From the NCBI GenBank assembly GCA_965116765.1, contig OZ220718.1, positions 5,890,001-5,954,000 on the forward strand: a DNA stretch of 64,000 bases, given 5' to 3'. The notes below the pieces were generated by a model. That model did not search any database. It was not told the origin of the DNA and saw nothing but the letters and a program-made list of their open reading frames with translations. Each line of letters begins with the position of its first letter. The stretch's first letter is position 1. Origin of the DNA: JAJEEA01 sp965116765 (GTDB lineage Bacteria > Acidobacteriota > Vicinamibacteria > Vicinamibacterales > UBA8438). Positions 38,696 to 47,560 of this stretch are shown here, piece by piece. The position numbers were made by a program, and so were the translations under genes.

Positions 38696-39791
38696 ATGAG
38701 CGAGCTTACCACCCACGTGGGGATCGATGCGCACAAGGCGGAGCTGCACGTGGCGATGCTGGCGCCGGACGCGACGACCCCGGTCACCTTGACGGTGCGG
38801 AACGAGGCCCGCGCGGTGGAGCGACTGCGCCGGAAGCCGCAACGGGCAGCGCCGGGGCCCGTCTCGTGCTGCTACGAGGCGGGACCGTGCGGCTACGCGT
38901 TGCAGCAGCAGCTCGAAGGGGGCCGGGTCCAGTGCCAGGTGATCGCGCCGGCGCTGGTTCCGCGCAAGCCGGGCGAGCGGATCAAGACCGACCGGCGGGA
39001 CGCGCGGAAGCTGGCAGAGCTGCACCGGGCGGGACTGTTGACGGTGGTGCAGGCGCCGACGCCGGCCGAGGAGGCGGTACGCGACCTGTGCCGGGCTCGT
39101 GATGACGCACGCGCGGACCGGCAACGGTGCCGACACCGCCTCGGCAAGCTCCTGCTTCGGCGGGGGCTGCACTACCCGGGTCGTGCGTGGACCCAGGCGC
39201 ACCGGCGCTGGGTCGATGGTCTGAGTTGGCCGCATCCGGCGGACCGGGTGGTCGTCGAGGACTACCTGCTGGCGATCGACCACCTCGATGCGCGGCTCGG
39301 AGAGCTGGACGCGCAGTTGGCGGCGGTGGCGAGCACCGAACCGTATCGCGAACCGGTGGGCTGGTTGCGGTGCTTTCGGGGAATCGACACGCTGACGGCG
39401 ATGCTGCTGCTGGCGGAGTTGCACGATGTCCAGCGGTTTCCGACCCCGCGGGCGCTGATGGCGTATCTCGGCCTGGTGCCCGGGGAGCACTCCAGCGGGG
39501 ACCGCCACCGCCGCGGGCCGATCACGAAGGCGGGCAACACGTTGGCGCGACGGCTGGTGGTGGAAGCGGCATGGCACTATCGGCACCGGCCCGGCGTCGG
39601 CCAGACGCTCGCCCGGCGGCGTAGCGGACAACCCGGGCGGGTGATTGGCGCTGGCGGACAAGGCCCAGCAGCGGTTGTGCCGGCGTTTCCGGCGGCTGGT
39701 CGAGCACAAGCCCAGCCCGGTCGTGACGGTGGCGGTGGCTCGAGAGCTGGTCGGCTTTCTGTGGGCGGCGTTGCACCCGGAGTCGGCGTGA
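38696..39791 (+). mobile_element. IS110-family transposase, frameshifted
   Basis: N-terminal DEDD RuvC-like domain: THVGIDAHKAELHVAML holds the first aspartate, KTDRRDARKLAELHRAGLL another acidic cluster. C-terminal Transposase_20 domain: LRCFRGIDTLTAMLLLAEL, YLGLVPGEHSSGDRHRRGPI and TKAGNTLARRLVVEAAWHY, with the serine nucleophile region. The frame breaks near 39647: dropping one G restores VIALADKAQQRLCRRFRRL and a normal end LVGFLWAALHPESA at 39791, total about 364 residues. IS110 enzymes use an element-encoded bridge (seek) RNA to choose targets. Element ends cannot be fixed because the family lacks typical inverted repeats; noncoding flanks are 38579-38695 and from 39792 to about 40020. 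Confidence 0.85.
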
Positions 39792-39869
39792 CCGCGGCGT
39801 GGTCCTCGGCTTCGGCGGACGCTGCCGGCCGACGCCGCGCAAAGAGCGCGCGGCGTCGCGTGCCGGAAC

Positions 39870-39957
39870 CACCGGGGCGGGCGTCGCGTCAAACCGCGCA
39901 AGCGCGGCTCCTTCGCTTCGCTACGGCCCTCCGGGGGACACGACGCCCGCCCCGGTG
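39870..39957 (+). ncRNA. Candidate bridge/seekRNA-like structured region after transposase
   Basis: CACCGGGGCGGGCGTCG (39870-39886) pairs perfectly with CGACGCCCGCCCCGGTG (39941-39957), a 17-bp stem enclosing 54 nt. Inside is a second hairpin, CCGCG-CAAG-CGCGG, and a C/T-rich then G-rich segment that could form a third. IS110-family elements encode their guide RNA in the noncoding flank (downstream of the gene in the IS1111 group), so this is a good candidate by position and structure. It could instead be a simple terminator or an unrelated repeat. Confidence 0.4.
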
Positions 39958-39971
39958 AACGGGCTTGATAT

Positions 39972-39993
39972 GGCCGGAAGCAAGCTTCCGGCC
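39972..39993 (+). terminator. Perfect 10-bp hairpin downstream of IS110
   Basis: GGCCGGAAGC (39972-39981), loop AA, GCTTCCGGCC (39984-39993). The stem is perfect and lies 14 bp after the larger structured region. It could be the terminator of the element's RNA or a subterminal repeat of the element. No T-run follows. Confidence 0.45.
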
Positions 39994-40352
39994 AGGAACT
40001 GACCGGAACTCGAGACGGCACGAGGAGGGGCCGTCGAGACGGCGAACGATCAGAGGCACGATAGGGAGAACGGGCGAGCTAGCGCTGCGATCCGGACGGC
40101 ATGGCCGATCCCAAACTCGCGACCCCTAGACGGCCCCCTCTCCCGACGAAGCACCGTCATGCGTGCGCTGTCACGGGCAACCGTGACAATCACCGAATAA
40201 CAGCGTGACTCGTCGTCGAAGCGCCCTCGATCGTTCGTCGCCTCGGCGGCCCGCTCTCAGGCTGACGCCGCTGGAGCCCGGCGACGCCGCCAACAGCGTC
40301 AACCGGCTCAGGTATCACGGGTATTGACGAACGTCGGGGTGTTGACAACAGG
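39994..40352. other. Intergenic flank of the IS element
   Basis: About 360 bp without a supported gene and lower in GC than the chromosome, including a patch around 40130-40200 with TCACGGGCAACCGTGACAAT, where TCACGG and CCGTGA pair. It may contain the right end of the IS110 element. Confidence 0.35.
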
Positions 40353-40880
40353 TCATTCCATAACAGCTAGCGCGTCGCGTTCCGCATCCGTCAGCGGGAT
40401 GATCGACTGGGTTTCCTCGTCGCACCATCCCACGACTTCGATTGGAGACGCCGGCTGCGTGAACTTGTCGAGCCGCTACCGCGCCTCGATGTCCTCGGCA
40501 CGCATGCCACGACCGAAGATGCGGGAGAGCTTCCGCCAGAGTGCCGTACGCATCGTGTTCCACCGTGGATGGCGGGGCGTCGCGGCGGCGGGCCGAACAG
40601 CGCGGTGACGTGCCGGAACCACCGACGCTCGTGGTGCTGCGGACCCGGATGCGGCGGGAATCGCGTCGTCTGGGCGAGCTGCTGAGGGGGGAAGCCAGCC
40701 CTTCTTGATGCCGTCAACCCACAGGGCGTGGGCGTACGCGATCGGTGGCGTCTGGTTGCGGTCGCTCCGGCGTCCAACCTGGCCGTCAACTTCCGCCTTC
40801 GCGTACGCCCGGATGACGAGGGCTTGGTTGCCGCGGTGCTGGCGGTAGAGCTGGCGCATCACGTCACGCTGCGTCGGCAT
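40353..40880 (-). pseudogene. Hypothetical protein gene interrupted by in-frame amber codon
   Basis: ATG at 40880 follows GGGGAGTCAACCGAGG and opens MPTQRDVMRQLYRQHRGNQ, continuing AYAHALWVDGIKKGWLP and a proline-rich linker to FGRGMRAEDIEAR. There a TAG (40478-40476) interrupts the frame, but coding continues beyond as RLDKFTQPASPIEVVGWCDE and ends at 40353 after ERDALAVME, total 175 codons. A single substitution (for example TAT or TAC to TAG) explains it. I recognise no family; the N terminus looks DNA-binding-like. It lies in the decaying island between the IS110 element and an HTH gene. Confidence 0.5.
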
Positions 40881-41043
40881 CCTCGGTTGACTCCCCGGAA
40901 ACGAGCCGGCAGGCGCTTGCGTCGGTGACACTCTACCATGGGCTCGGCGGCGCCGTGGGTGTCGTGGGCATGCATACCTGTCGGCGGGCGGGGTCGCACC
41001 GGCTTTCAGAGAAAGCGCCCGGCATGAAGCCGGGGCAGAGGGT

Positions 41044-41452
41044 TCAGGATGCAAGCCAGGTCTGCAGCGGTTCGAGGAACCGGCCGCGGGGCTCCCGCAT
41101 GCCGGCTTCCCGCGGTGGAGGGTGGCGGGGTCAACGTGCATCTGTTGAGCGGCCAGCTCGCGGCTCAGGCCGCGGGCATGCCGGACGGTGGTGAGCCGTT
41201 CCGCGAGGTTCGTGGGCCCCGGCCTGGGATCGTAGCGGAGGAACGAGAGCATGGCGGGCACGAACGGGAGCGCCGGTTCCATGTGGCCGCGTTCCCAGTT
41301 GACGAGGTGTCGGCGTCGGTGCCGAGGTCGGCGGCGACGTCACGTTGGAGCAACCCGCGGTCGAGGCGGCGGGCGCGCAGGTGCTCACCCAGGGTTGTCG
41401 GATCGGTCGGGTAGTCCTCGGGCAGGGCTTCGGGGCGGTCAGAAACACCCGG
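41044..41452 (-). pseudogene. XRE-type helix-turn-helix regulator, two frameshifts, start lost
   Basis: Repaired reading gives TTLGEHLRARRLDRGLLQRD then VAADLGTDADTLVNWERGHM, a standard XRE helix-turn-helix, followed by FLRYDPRPGPTNLAERLTTV and a second HTH-like half (LSRELAAQQMHVDPATLHRW) ending FLEPLQTWLAS at 41044. One base is missing near 41307 (ACCTC for ACCCTC) and one near 41111 (CGCGGG for CGCTGGG). No ATG, GTG or TTG opens the frame; a stop lies just upstream, inside the truncated PIN gene. It looks as if a deletion joined the PIN and HTH genes. Confidence 0.55.
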
Positions 41453-41567
41453 CAGTAGGGCAGCGCGACTTCATCGATGCGTCCTCGGCGAGAATCTCCC
41501 GCACCACCGTCGAGGTCGGCCCCTGAACACAGAGCGGCACCACCGCCGACGTGTCCCAGAACTTCAC
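41439..41567 (-). pseudogene. VapC-like PIN toxin, truncated to 42 residues
   Basis: GTG at 41567 overlaps the antitoxin stop codon as GTGA. The product begins VKFWDTSAVVPLCVQGPTST, the PIN-domain opening with the first catalytic aspartate (DTSA), and continues VVREILAEDAS. It then runs into unrelated residues and stops at 41439. A full PIN domain needs about 130 residues and three more acidic positions, so the toxin is dead. Confidence 0.7.
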
Positions 41568-41854
41568 CAGCTCTCGTCGCGCTCGCGCAAGGCCGCCGCC
41601 TGCACGGCTCCTTGCGGGTCGGCGGGCCGCGGCAGGTCCCAGAAATCGGCGGGCAGGGGCTTCTGTCCACGCTTGAGCAGGCCCCTCGCCTCCAGGTCTC
41701 TCAGATGCTGGGGTACGAAGGCGGCGCTCGAGAGAGGGACCAGACGCGCAATGGGACGGCCACGCTCGGTGATGACGACCTCTTCACCGGCCTTGACCTG
41801 ACGCAGGTAGGTGCTCAACGACATCTTGAGTCGAGAGACGGTGGTTGTCTGCAT
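41564..41854 (-). CDS. Phd/YefM-family antitoxin
   Basis: 96 residues. MQTTTVSRLKMSLSTYLRQV followed by KAGEEVVITERGRPIARLVP is the Phd/YefM fold that binds operator DNA; the C-terminal LPADFWDLPRPADPQG is the toxin-wrapping tail. A good GGAAGGACC site precedes the ATG. Its VapC-type PIN partner immediately downstream is truncated, so the antitoxin is now without a toxin here. It may still autoregulate. Confidence 0.85.
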   Translation of the reverse strand: MQTTTVSRLKMSLSTYLRQVKAGEEVVITERGRPIARLVPLSSAAFVPQHLRDLEARGLLKRGQKPLPADFWDLPRPADPQGAVQAAALRERDESW

Positions 41855-42062
41855 GGTCCTTCCAGCTCGGCAAATGTCGGGCCATGGTAGTCGAGTGGTT
41901 CATTGGCGAGCAACCATCCGGGCCGCGCGACGGGGCCTCGCCGTCCGTCATCTGCTTGCGTTCCGGCAGGACCGTCACGAGGTCGTGGAGGAGCCGGTCG
42001 GCGCCGCTGCGTTCCGGCGCGCAGAGTCCCCTGGGGGGGCGCGTTGGCGAGGCTCGGCGGCG

Positions 42063-44224
42063 CTATGGCTCGTCCGCCGCCCCCTCGCCCCGAAGCTCCC
42101 CGAGGCGCACGGCCCAGAGGCCGGAGTTCATGTCCGAGAAGAAGATCGTCCCCTTGTGCGGCTGGGCGCCGAAGACCTGGGGCGCGTTCGGCACGAAGCC
42201 CTCGGGGTCGAGGGGCAGGAAGCGGGCGATCTCGCGGCCCTGACGGTAGAGGTTGCCGAGCAGCTCGCCCGAGACGTCGACGACGCGCAGGCCTCCGTTG
42301 TAGAACCCCACGTACATCACGTCGTCCTCGACCCAGATGTTGTGGCTCCCCGCCTCGGGCACCTCGTAGCGGCCGACGAGGCGCGGCGGCGACTCGAAGC
42401 GCTCGTCCCACTCCAGGATGTGGATCCAGCCGCGCCAGCGATGGGGCTCGTTCTCGTAGCCGGGGGTGCCGGTGCCGACGGCCGCCTGCGGGCTGTAGTT
42501 GGGGCCGCTGCGCGCCGCTTCGTCCCCCGCGAAGATGTAGAACTTGCCGGTCGAGACGCTCCGGTAGGGATGGACGGCGTGGTTCCAGCCGGTCGGGAAG
42601 GGGAACTGTCCGATGAGCTTGGGGTCGCGCGGGCTGCCGCCCCTTCCCGCCCCTCCCACGTCGATCACCGCCACCCCGTCGGTCCAGTTCGCGGAGTACG
42701 CGATGCCGTCCGCGACCACGACGTCGTGGATCGACCGCGCCGGATTGTCGAGGGCGAAGCTCCCGACCCGCCGGGGAGATGAGCGGTCCGCGATGTCGAT
42801 GACGTCGAAGCGCCGGGCGCCGGAGAGGGCGTACACGTAGCCGTCGTGAATGAAGGTGTTGTGGACGCCGCCGGTGAGCTGGTCGTCGTACTCGGCGATC
42901 TTCCGCACCCCGACGTTGGGATTGGACACGTCGAGGATGACCAGCCCGTTGCGGCGGTTGGAGGCGCCCTCGCGCGAGAGCACCGCGGTTCTGCCGTCCT
43001 CCGAGACCTTGACGTCGTTCACCGAGCGCGCGTCGACGTGCACGACGTCGACGAGATCGATGCTCCCCGGATCGGTCACGTCCCAGACGTAGGCGTGGCC
43101 GCCCGCGTTGTGGGTGCCGGTCAGGGCGTAGTCGCGCCCGTCGGGGGCCTCCCACACCCAGAGGTCGGTGGTGGCGCGGTCCTGGACCCGGGCGTGCCCG
43201 ACCAGCTCGATGGGGCGCCGGACCGCGCGATCGACGACCCGGATGACGGTGGAGGCCGACACCGGCCGCTGCGGGCGACGACGGTGTAGACCCCGGGGAG
43301 ATCCGCCACGAACCGGCCGTCCTCGGTGACCAGCCCCGAGGAAGGGCCGCCGCTGGCGAGGTCGTCGGTGACGGCGGAAACGCTGAAGCCGACCGGGACG
43401 TCGTCGAGCCGCCGTCCCTCGGCGTCGGTCACCCGGGCCGTCAGGTGCGTCACGTCGCCGGTCCGAACGGTGCTCCGCTCCGGGGTCAGCTCGATGCCCG
43501 CCACCGGGTTCGGCGCCACGTCGAGGAGCATCTCGGCCGTGGCGCCGTCGGCAGAGGCAGTGATCGTGACCCTGCCCGGCGTGCCGAGCGCCAGCACCGC
43601 TCGGGCGCCGGCGCCATCGATGGTCGCCGGCCGACCCGCCGGCAGGGCCACCGACCCGTCCGACGAACGCCAGTCGACCGCCGCGTCCGCGACGACGGCC
43701 CCCGTCTCGTCCCGCGCCTCGGCGAGGACCGCCACCTCGGTGCCGGCGTAGAACGGCCCCGAGGCGCTCACGGTGAGCGACGCGGCCGGCCGCGGCAGGA
43801 TGGTGAGCGGCACGCGCTGCTGCAGACGATCCTCCGTCCCCGCGTCCGGCCCCGACGGGTCGGGGGCCGGGCGCGCCACCCGCACCATCACCGCGAACCG
43901 GCCCGGGCGCATGGTCGAGATTCGGCCGTCGGCCGACACCGTGAAGATGTTGAAGCCCCACGTCCGTTCCTCGAGGTTCCAGTACTGGCCGTACAGCGGC
44001 AGGTAGAGGATGTCGGCCTCCATCTCGTTCCCGTCGGCGTCGAGCACCGTGGCGTCGATGTGGGCGCCCTCGCCGGCGGTCAGGGTGATCTCCTCCGGCG
44101 AGACGGAGAGTGTCGCCGGCATCGGCCCGCCCGGTTCGACCTCGTCCTGCGCGAACGCGCCGGCCGGAACCAGCAGGACGGCGGCCAACGCCTTCGCGCG
44201 TCGGAGAGTGGTGGCAAGGGACAT
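42063..44224 (-). CDS. Secreted Ig-like plus LVIVD-propeller protein, one frameshift
   Basis: About 720 residues after repair. Signal peptide ALAAVLLVPAGAFAQ, then two or three bacterial Ig-like (BIG2-type) domains (PATLSVSPEEITLTAGEGA, then VAGIELTPERSTVRTGDVTH), then an LVIVD propeller (DVSNPNVGVRKIAEYDDQL, VIDIADRSSPRRVGSFAL, and a C-terminal HNIWVEDDVMYVGFYNGGL). The frame is lost near 43264: restoring one G on the plus strand (CCC for CC on the coding strand) joins VVARSG to PVSASTVIRVVDRAV. The whole is a large exported binding or adhesion-type protein. Start ATG at 44224 has a GAGGAG site upstream. Confidence 0.75.
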
Positions 44225-44436
44225 CTGCGCTACTCCTCGATCCTCGGCGTCTCGATCACCGGGATGCTGACCGGCGCGGCTCACGGTTGCGCAGCCCGTG
44301 AGCCGGCGCGCGGCGTCACGAGACGGCTCGGCGGATGGCGCGACGCAGGCCCCGGTCCACCCGCGGCCGCGTCCAGAACCGAGGCGACGTGTTCCCGCAG
44401 GATAACCCGTTGCGCCGGCTGCCGGTCGGTCCGCGG

Positions 44437-45321
44437 CTACCGCCGCTTCATCTGCTTGCGCTCCAGCAGGAACGCGACCACCGTGTCGTGGAAGTGCCGG
44501 CCGGTTCCGCCGAGGCGCAGCACGTCGAGCCCGCGGTCGCGCGCCTGGTGCTCCACCGAGTCCTGCCACTCGGCGATGCGGCGGGCGAGGTGCCGCACGT
44601 CGTCGGCCGCGAGCACCCGCGTGCGGCCGGTCTCCGCGTCGGCGGCCTCGATCCAGCCCGCGGACAGGGGCGGCAGCTCGAACGCGAACGCGCTGTCGAT
44701 GAGCACGACGAACACGTCGTGGGCGCTGTTCAGGTCGGCGAGCTCGGTGAGGAAGGCGTCGGTGTCCTCGAACAGGAAGTCGGAGATCACCGGTACGAGC
44801 GACCGGCGGCGCAGCAGCTCCGCGAACGTCCGGTGCGAGGCGGGCTCGGCGCCGTAACGACCCCGAAGCTGGTCCTGGTAGACGTCCACGCAGTGGATGG
44901 CGTGGTTCCGCCCCACCTGGGGACGCAGGGCGATGCGCCGCGCGTCGTGGTCGAAGGTGACGAGGCCGGCCCGGTCCTGGAAGAACGCGGCGGCCAGGGC
45001 GAACGTGGCCACGGTGCGGGCGATGACCCTGGCGATCGACTCGCCGCCGGCCCCGCACCGGGTCGAGTCGGAGACGTCGGCCGCGATGACCACCGAGGCG
45101 CTGCTCTCCTGGTCGAACTCGCGGGTCACGAGGGGGCTGAAGTTGGTGAGGGTCGACTGCGCCCAGTCGATGGCCGACGGCCGGTCGCCGGGCTCCCAGT
45201 CGCGCAGGCCTGCGAGGTCGTGGCCGGGGCCGTGGACGAGGCTGGGGTGGATGCCCCCCATCAGATCCTGCATGCGCCGCCGGATGACGAGCTCGACGTC
45301 CCGTATCTCCTCCCAGGACAC
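44437..45321 (-). CDS. DUF58-domain protein (Bat/MoxR-associated)
   Basis: 294 residues. IHPSLVHGPGHDLAGLRDWE then PGDRPSAIDWAQS is the DUF58 core; ASVVIAADVSDSTR and VPVISDFLFEDTDAFLTEL follow a VWA-like fold. DUF58 proteins accompany MoxR ATPases and the Bat proteins. GTG at 45321 opens the recognised part. However, an ATG at 45349 overlaps the moxR stop as ATGA, which is the expected coupling; it is out of frame by one base, so the first few codons may contain another indel. Confidence 0.82.
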   Translation of the reverse strand: MSWEEIRDVELVIRRRMQDLMGGIHPSLVHGPGHDLAGLRDWEPGDRPSAIDWAQSTLTNFSPLVTREFDQESSASVVIAADVSDSTRCGAGGESIARVIARTVATFALAAAFFQDRAGLVTFDHDARRIALRPQVGRNHAIHCVDVYQDQLRGRYGAEPASHRTFAELLRRRSLVPVISDFLFEDTDAFLTELADLNSAHDVFVVLIDSAFAFELPPLSAGWIEAADAETGRTRVLAADDVRHLARRIAEWQDSVEHQARDRGLDVLRLGGTGRHFHDTVVAFLLERKQMKRR

Positions 45322-45345
45322 CAGCGAGTCGCTCGGCGTCGAGGC

Positions 45346-46386
45346 TCATGGAATGGGCACCCGGTCGACGATGTCCTCGATGACGTCGTCGACCCGCACG
45401 CCGCGGCCGGCCGCGTGGGGGGCGAGCCAGATGCGGTGGCCGAGCACGTAGGGGGCCAGCGCCTGCACGTCCTCGGGGTAGACCTCGGCCCGCCGGCCCG
45501 CCAGCAGGGCCCAGACCTTGACGAGCCGGCCCCAGCAGATGGTGGCGCGGGGCGAGCCCCCGAGGTCGACGAACTGCTCGACGAGGGGCGACGGCGAATG
45601 CTGCCGCCACTCCGTCTCGGGGCTGTAGGGCCGGGTCGCCGACACCAGCCGGCGGATGTACTTGCCGAGGGCCTCGTGCAGGAACACCTGCTCGCCGATG
45701 CGCGCCCGCAGCTCCAGCACCCGCGCCTTCGGCATGAGGCCGTCGAGGTGCACCTTCTTGAAGTCGAAGGCCACCAGCTTCTGCTCCTCCTCGGGCGGCA
45801 GGTAGCCGATGTTCACCATGATCGCGAACCGGTCCGTGGCCGCCTCCGACAGGGGGAAGGTGCCCTGGCCGAGCTCGATCGGGTTCATGGTGGCGATGGC
45901 GAAGCTGAAGGCGGGCAGCCGGTAGGTCTCCTTGCCGACGGTGACCGAGCGGTCCTGCAGGCCCTCGAGGAACGCGCTCTGCGACTTGAGGGGGATGCGG
46001 TTGATCTCGTCGAGCAGGATGACCTCGGCCGAGGCGAGGGGGCCGAACTCGGTCATGAACTCGCCGGTCGCGGGGTTGATCATCTGGAACCCCACGACCT
46101 CGGTCGGCTGCAGGTCGGCGCGGCCCTGCAGGCGCGCGAACCTCGCCCCGCTGATGGCCGCGAGGATGACCCCGAAGAACGTCTTGCCCACCCCGGGCAC
46201 CCCGCGCAGCAGCAGGTTGCCGGCGTTCACCTGCCGCTGCTCCTCCTGGTCGTAAGTGGTCGGGATCTCGGCCAGGAGCACCATGTTGGCGAGGGCCTTC
46301 TCGCGCTCGTAGCCGACGAGGGCCTTGCCCCCCTCGGCGATGATGGCGTCGTGGAAGTCGACGGCGTCCTGCAGGTCGGCGTGCAT
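45346..46386 (-). CDS. moxR: MoxR-family AAA+ ATPase
   Basis: 346 residues. Walker A LLRGVPGVGKTFFG, Walker B VILLDEINRIPLKSQSAFLE, sensor 1 FAIATMNPIE and the arginine region TDRFAIMVNIGYLPPEEEQ are all present, followed by the helical lid (SPRATICWGRLVKVWALLAG). MoxR proteins act as chaperones for complex or cofactor assembly, usually with DUF58 and VWA partners. ATG at 46386 begins the conserved part. DUF58 follows directly; the VWA/TPR genes are 9 kb further along on the same strand. Confidence 0.92.
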   Translation of the reverse strand: MHADLQDAVDFHDAIIAEGGKALVGYEREKALANMVLLAEIPTTYDQEEQRQVNAGNLLLRGVPGVGKTFFGVILAAISGARFARLQGRADLQPTEVVGFQMINPATGEFMTEFGPLASAEVILLDEINRIPLKSQSAFLEGLQDRSVTVGKETYRLPAFSFAIATMNPIELGQGTFPLSEAATDRFAIMVNIGYLPPEEEQKLVAFDFKKVHLDGLMPKARVLELRARIGEQVFLHEALGKYIRRLVSATRPYSPETEWRQHSPSPLVEQFVDLGGSPRATICWGRLVKVWALLAGRRAEVYPEDVQALAPYVLGHRIWLAPHAAGRGVRVDDVIEDIVDRVPIP

Positions 46387-46873
46387 GGCTCTCGGGCGGC
46401 GCGCGGCGGATGACGGCGTTGCGGGGGCGACTGTGATGACTCCAGGCGCCCAGGTTTCTCCGCCCGGCCCGGCATCTGTCCGGTAGCCGAGGTCGTGGAC
46501 GCGTTCCTCAGTCGCCGACCGGGAGGTCTCGGCCGGCGGCGGCTCTCGCCGGTAGCGCTCGCAGAAGGGGGATGTCGTGGGTGGCCCGCTACCGCTACGC
46601 GCGGTAGTCTCTCCCCCCGGTCCAGGCACCGGCCCTGTCCAGGCACCGGCGATTCGGGTGCCGCGTTCGGCGCCCATTCTACCGCGTCGCTTCGGGGAAG
46701 TCCGTCGACCCGAGGGCCAGCCGAGCCCAGCTGGGGGCGGGGCCGGAAGGATGGGGTATGCTGAAGGCTCGGTAGTGCACGGAGAGCCCCGCGTGACGCC
46801 GCTTCACCGCCGCGGCCCGGTAGGGGCGGCTTCCCGCACAGTCGCGAACGTGAGAAACGAGGAATCGCTCAGA
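46387..46873. other. Divergent intergenic region
   Basis: About 490 bp between moxR and the HEPN pair. Frames here lack consistent coding character and I recognise no protein. It should hold promoters for both directions; none matches consensus closely. Confidence 0.4.
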
Positions 46874-47182
46874 ATGAAGGCCACGCTCGAAGGAGGGCCG
46901 TGGGTGGACGGCGAGCGGATCGCCGCCGAGCGGATCGCCGCCAGGCTGGCCCGCGTGCCCGCCGTCGTCGCCGTTCATGCGAGCGACGCCCAGGGGGTGA
47001 CCCGGATCTGGACGGTTCTCGTCGAAGACGACGACGCGACGCTCGACGCCGTGTTCCAGCGAGAGCTGGAGCTGCACGACGACTACGGAGAGAGGCTGGC
47101 GTCGGTCGAGTTCCGCGTGGTGTCGCAGGAAGCCGCGCGCTCTCTCGCGCTGGGCGACCCGATCTACGAGCGTGCCCGCTGA
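46874..47182 (+). CDS. Small partner protein of HEPN gene
   Basis: 102 residues from ATG at 46874, with a GAGGAA site upstream. DGERIAAERIAARLARVPAV is a helix, followed by a beta-alpha-beta pattern (VVAVHASDAQGVTRIWTVLV then LDAVFQRELELHDDY). It ends one base into the start of the HEPN gene. The position suggests a nucleotidyltransferase-like (MNT) partner, and the fold order could fit, but the G-S nucleotidyltransferase motif is missing. Unknown function; probable regulator or antitoxin of the HEPN protein. Confidence 0.6.
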   Translation: MKATLEGGPWVDGERIAAERIAARLARVPAVVAVHASDAQGVTRIWTVLVEDDDATLDAVFQRELELHDDYGERLASVEFRVVSQEAARSLALGDPIYERAR

Positions 47183-47556
47183 TGAGGCAGCCGGAGCAGG
47201 CTTTTCTGGAGCAGGCCGGACACAATCGTCGCGTGGCCGACGCCCTGCTGCAGGGCAATCCTCCGATCAGCCGCCAGTGGGCTGTCACCTGCCTCTTCTA
47301 CGCGGCTCTCCACTACGTCAACGCGCACGTCTCCAGCCACGGGCAGCCCATGCCTGCCGATCACGGAGCCCGCGATCTCTGGGTCAGCCGGTTCATGCGT
47401 TCTGTCTACCCGGCTTACAGGTGGCTCAGGACCCGGAGCGAGGGGGCTCGGTACGGCATGCGCCAACCCGGCGAGCAGGAGCTCGAGGAGTCGCGCCGGC
47501 GGGCCGATGCGATTGAGAGCTTCGTCGCGACGCGCCTTCGCCGTGCGGTGCACTGA
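47182..47556 (+). CDS. HEPN-domain protein
   Basis: 124 residues, all helical. AGHNRRVADALLQGNPPISR and QWAVTCLFYAALHYVNAHV are the two long HEPN helices, and LRTRSEGARYGM is the usual end motif of the UPF0332/DUF-type HEPN proteins. HEPN proteins often act as ribonuclease toxins, or as helpers in nucleotide transfer, with a small cognate gene in front. Here the start codon overlaps the stop of the preceding small gene by one base (TGATG), so the two are made together. Confidence 0.7.
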   Translation: MRQPEQAFLEQAGHNRRVADALLQGNPPISRQWAVTCLFYAALHYVNAHVSSHGQPMPADHGARDLWVSRFMRSVYPAYRWLRTRSEGARYGMRQPGEQELEESRRRADAIESFVATRLRRAVH

Positions 47557-47560
47557 GCCG

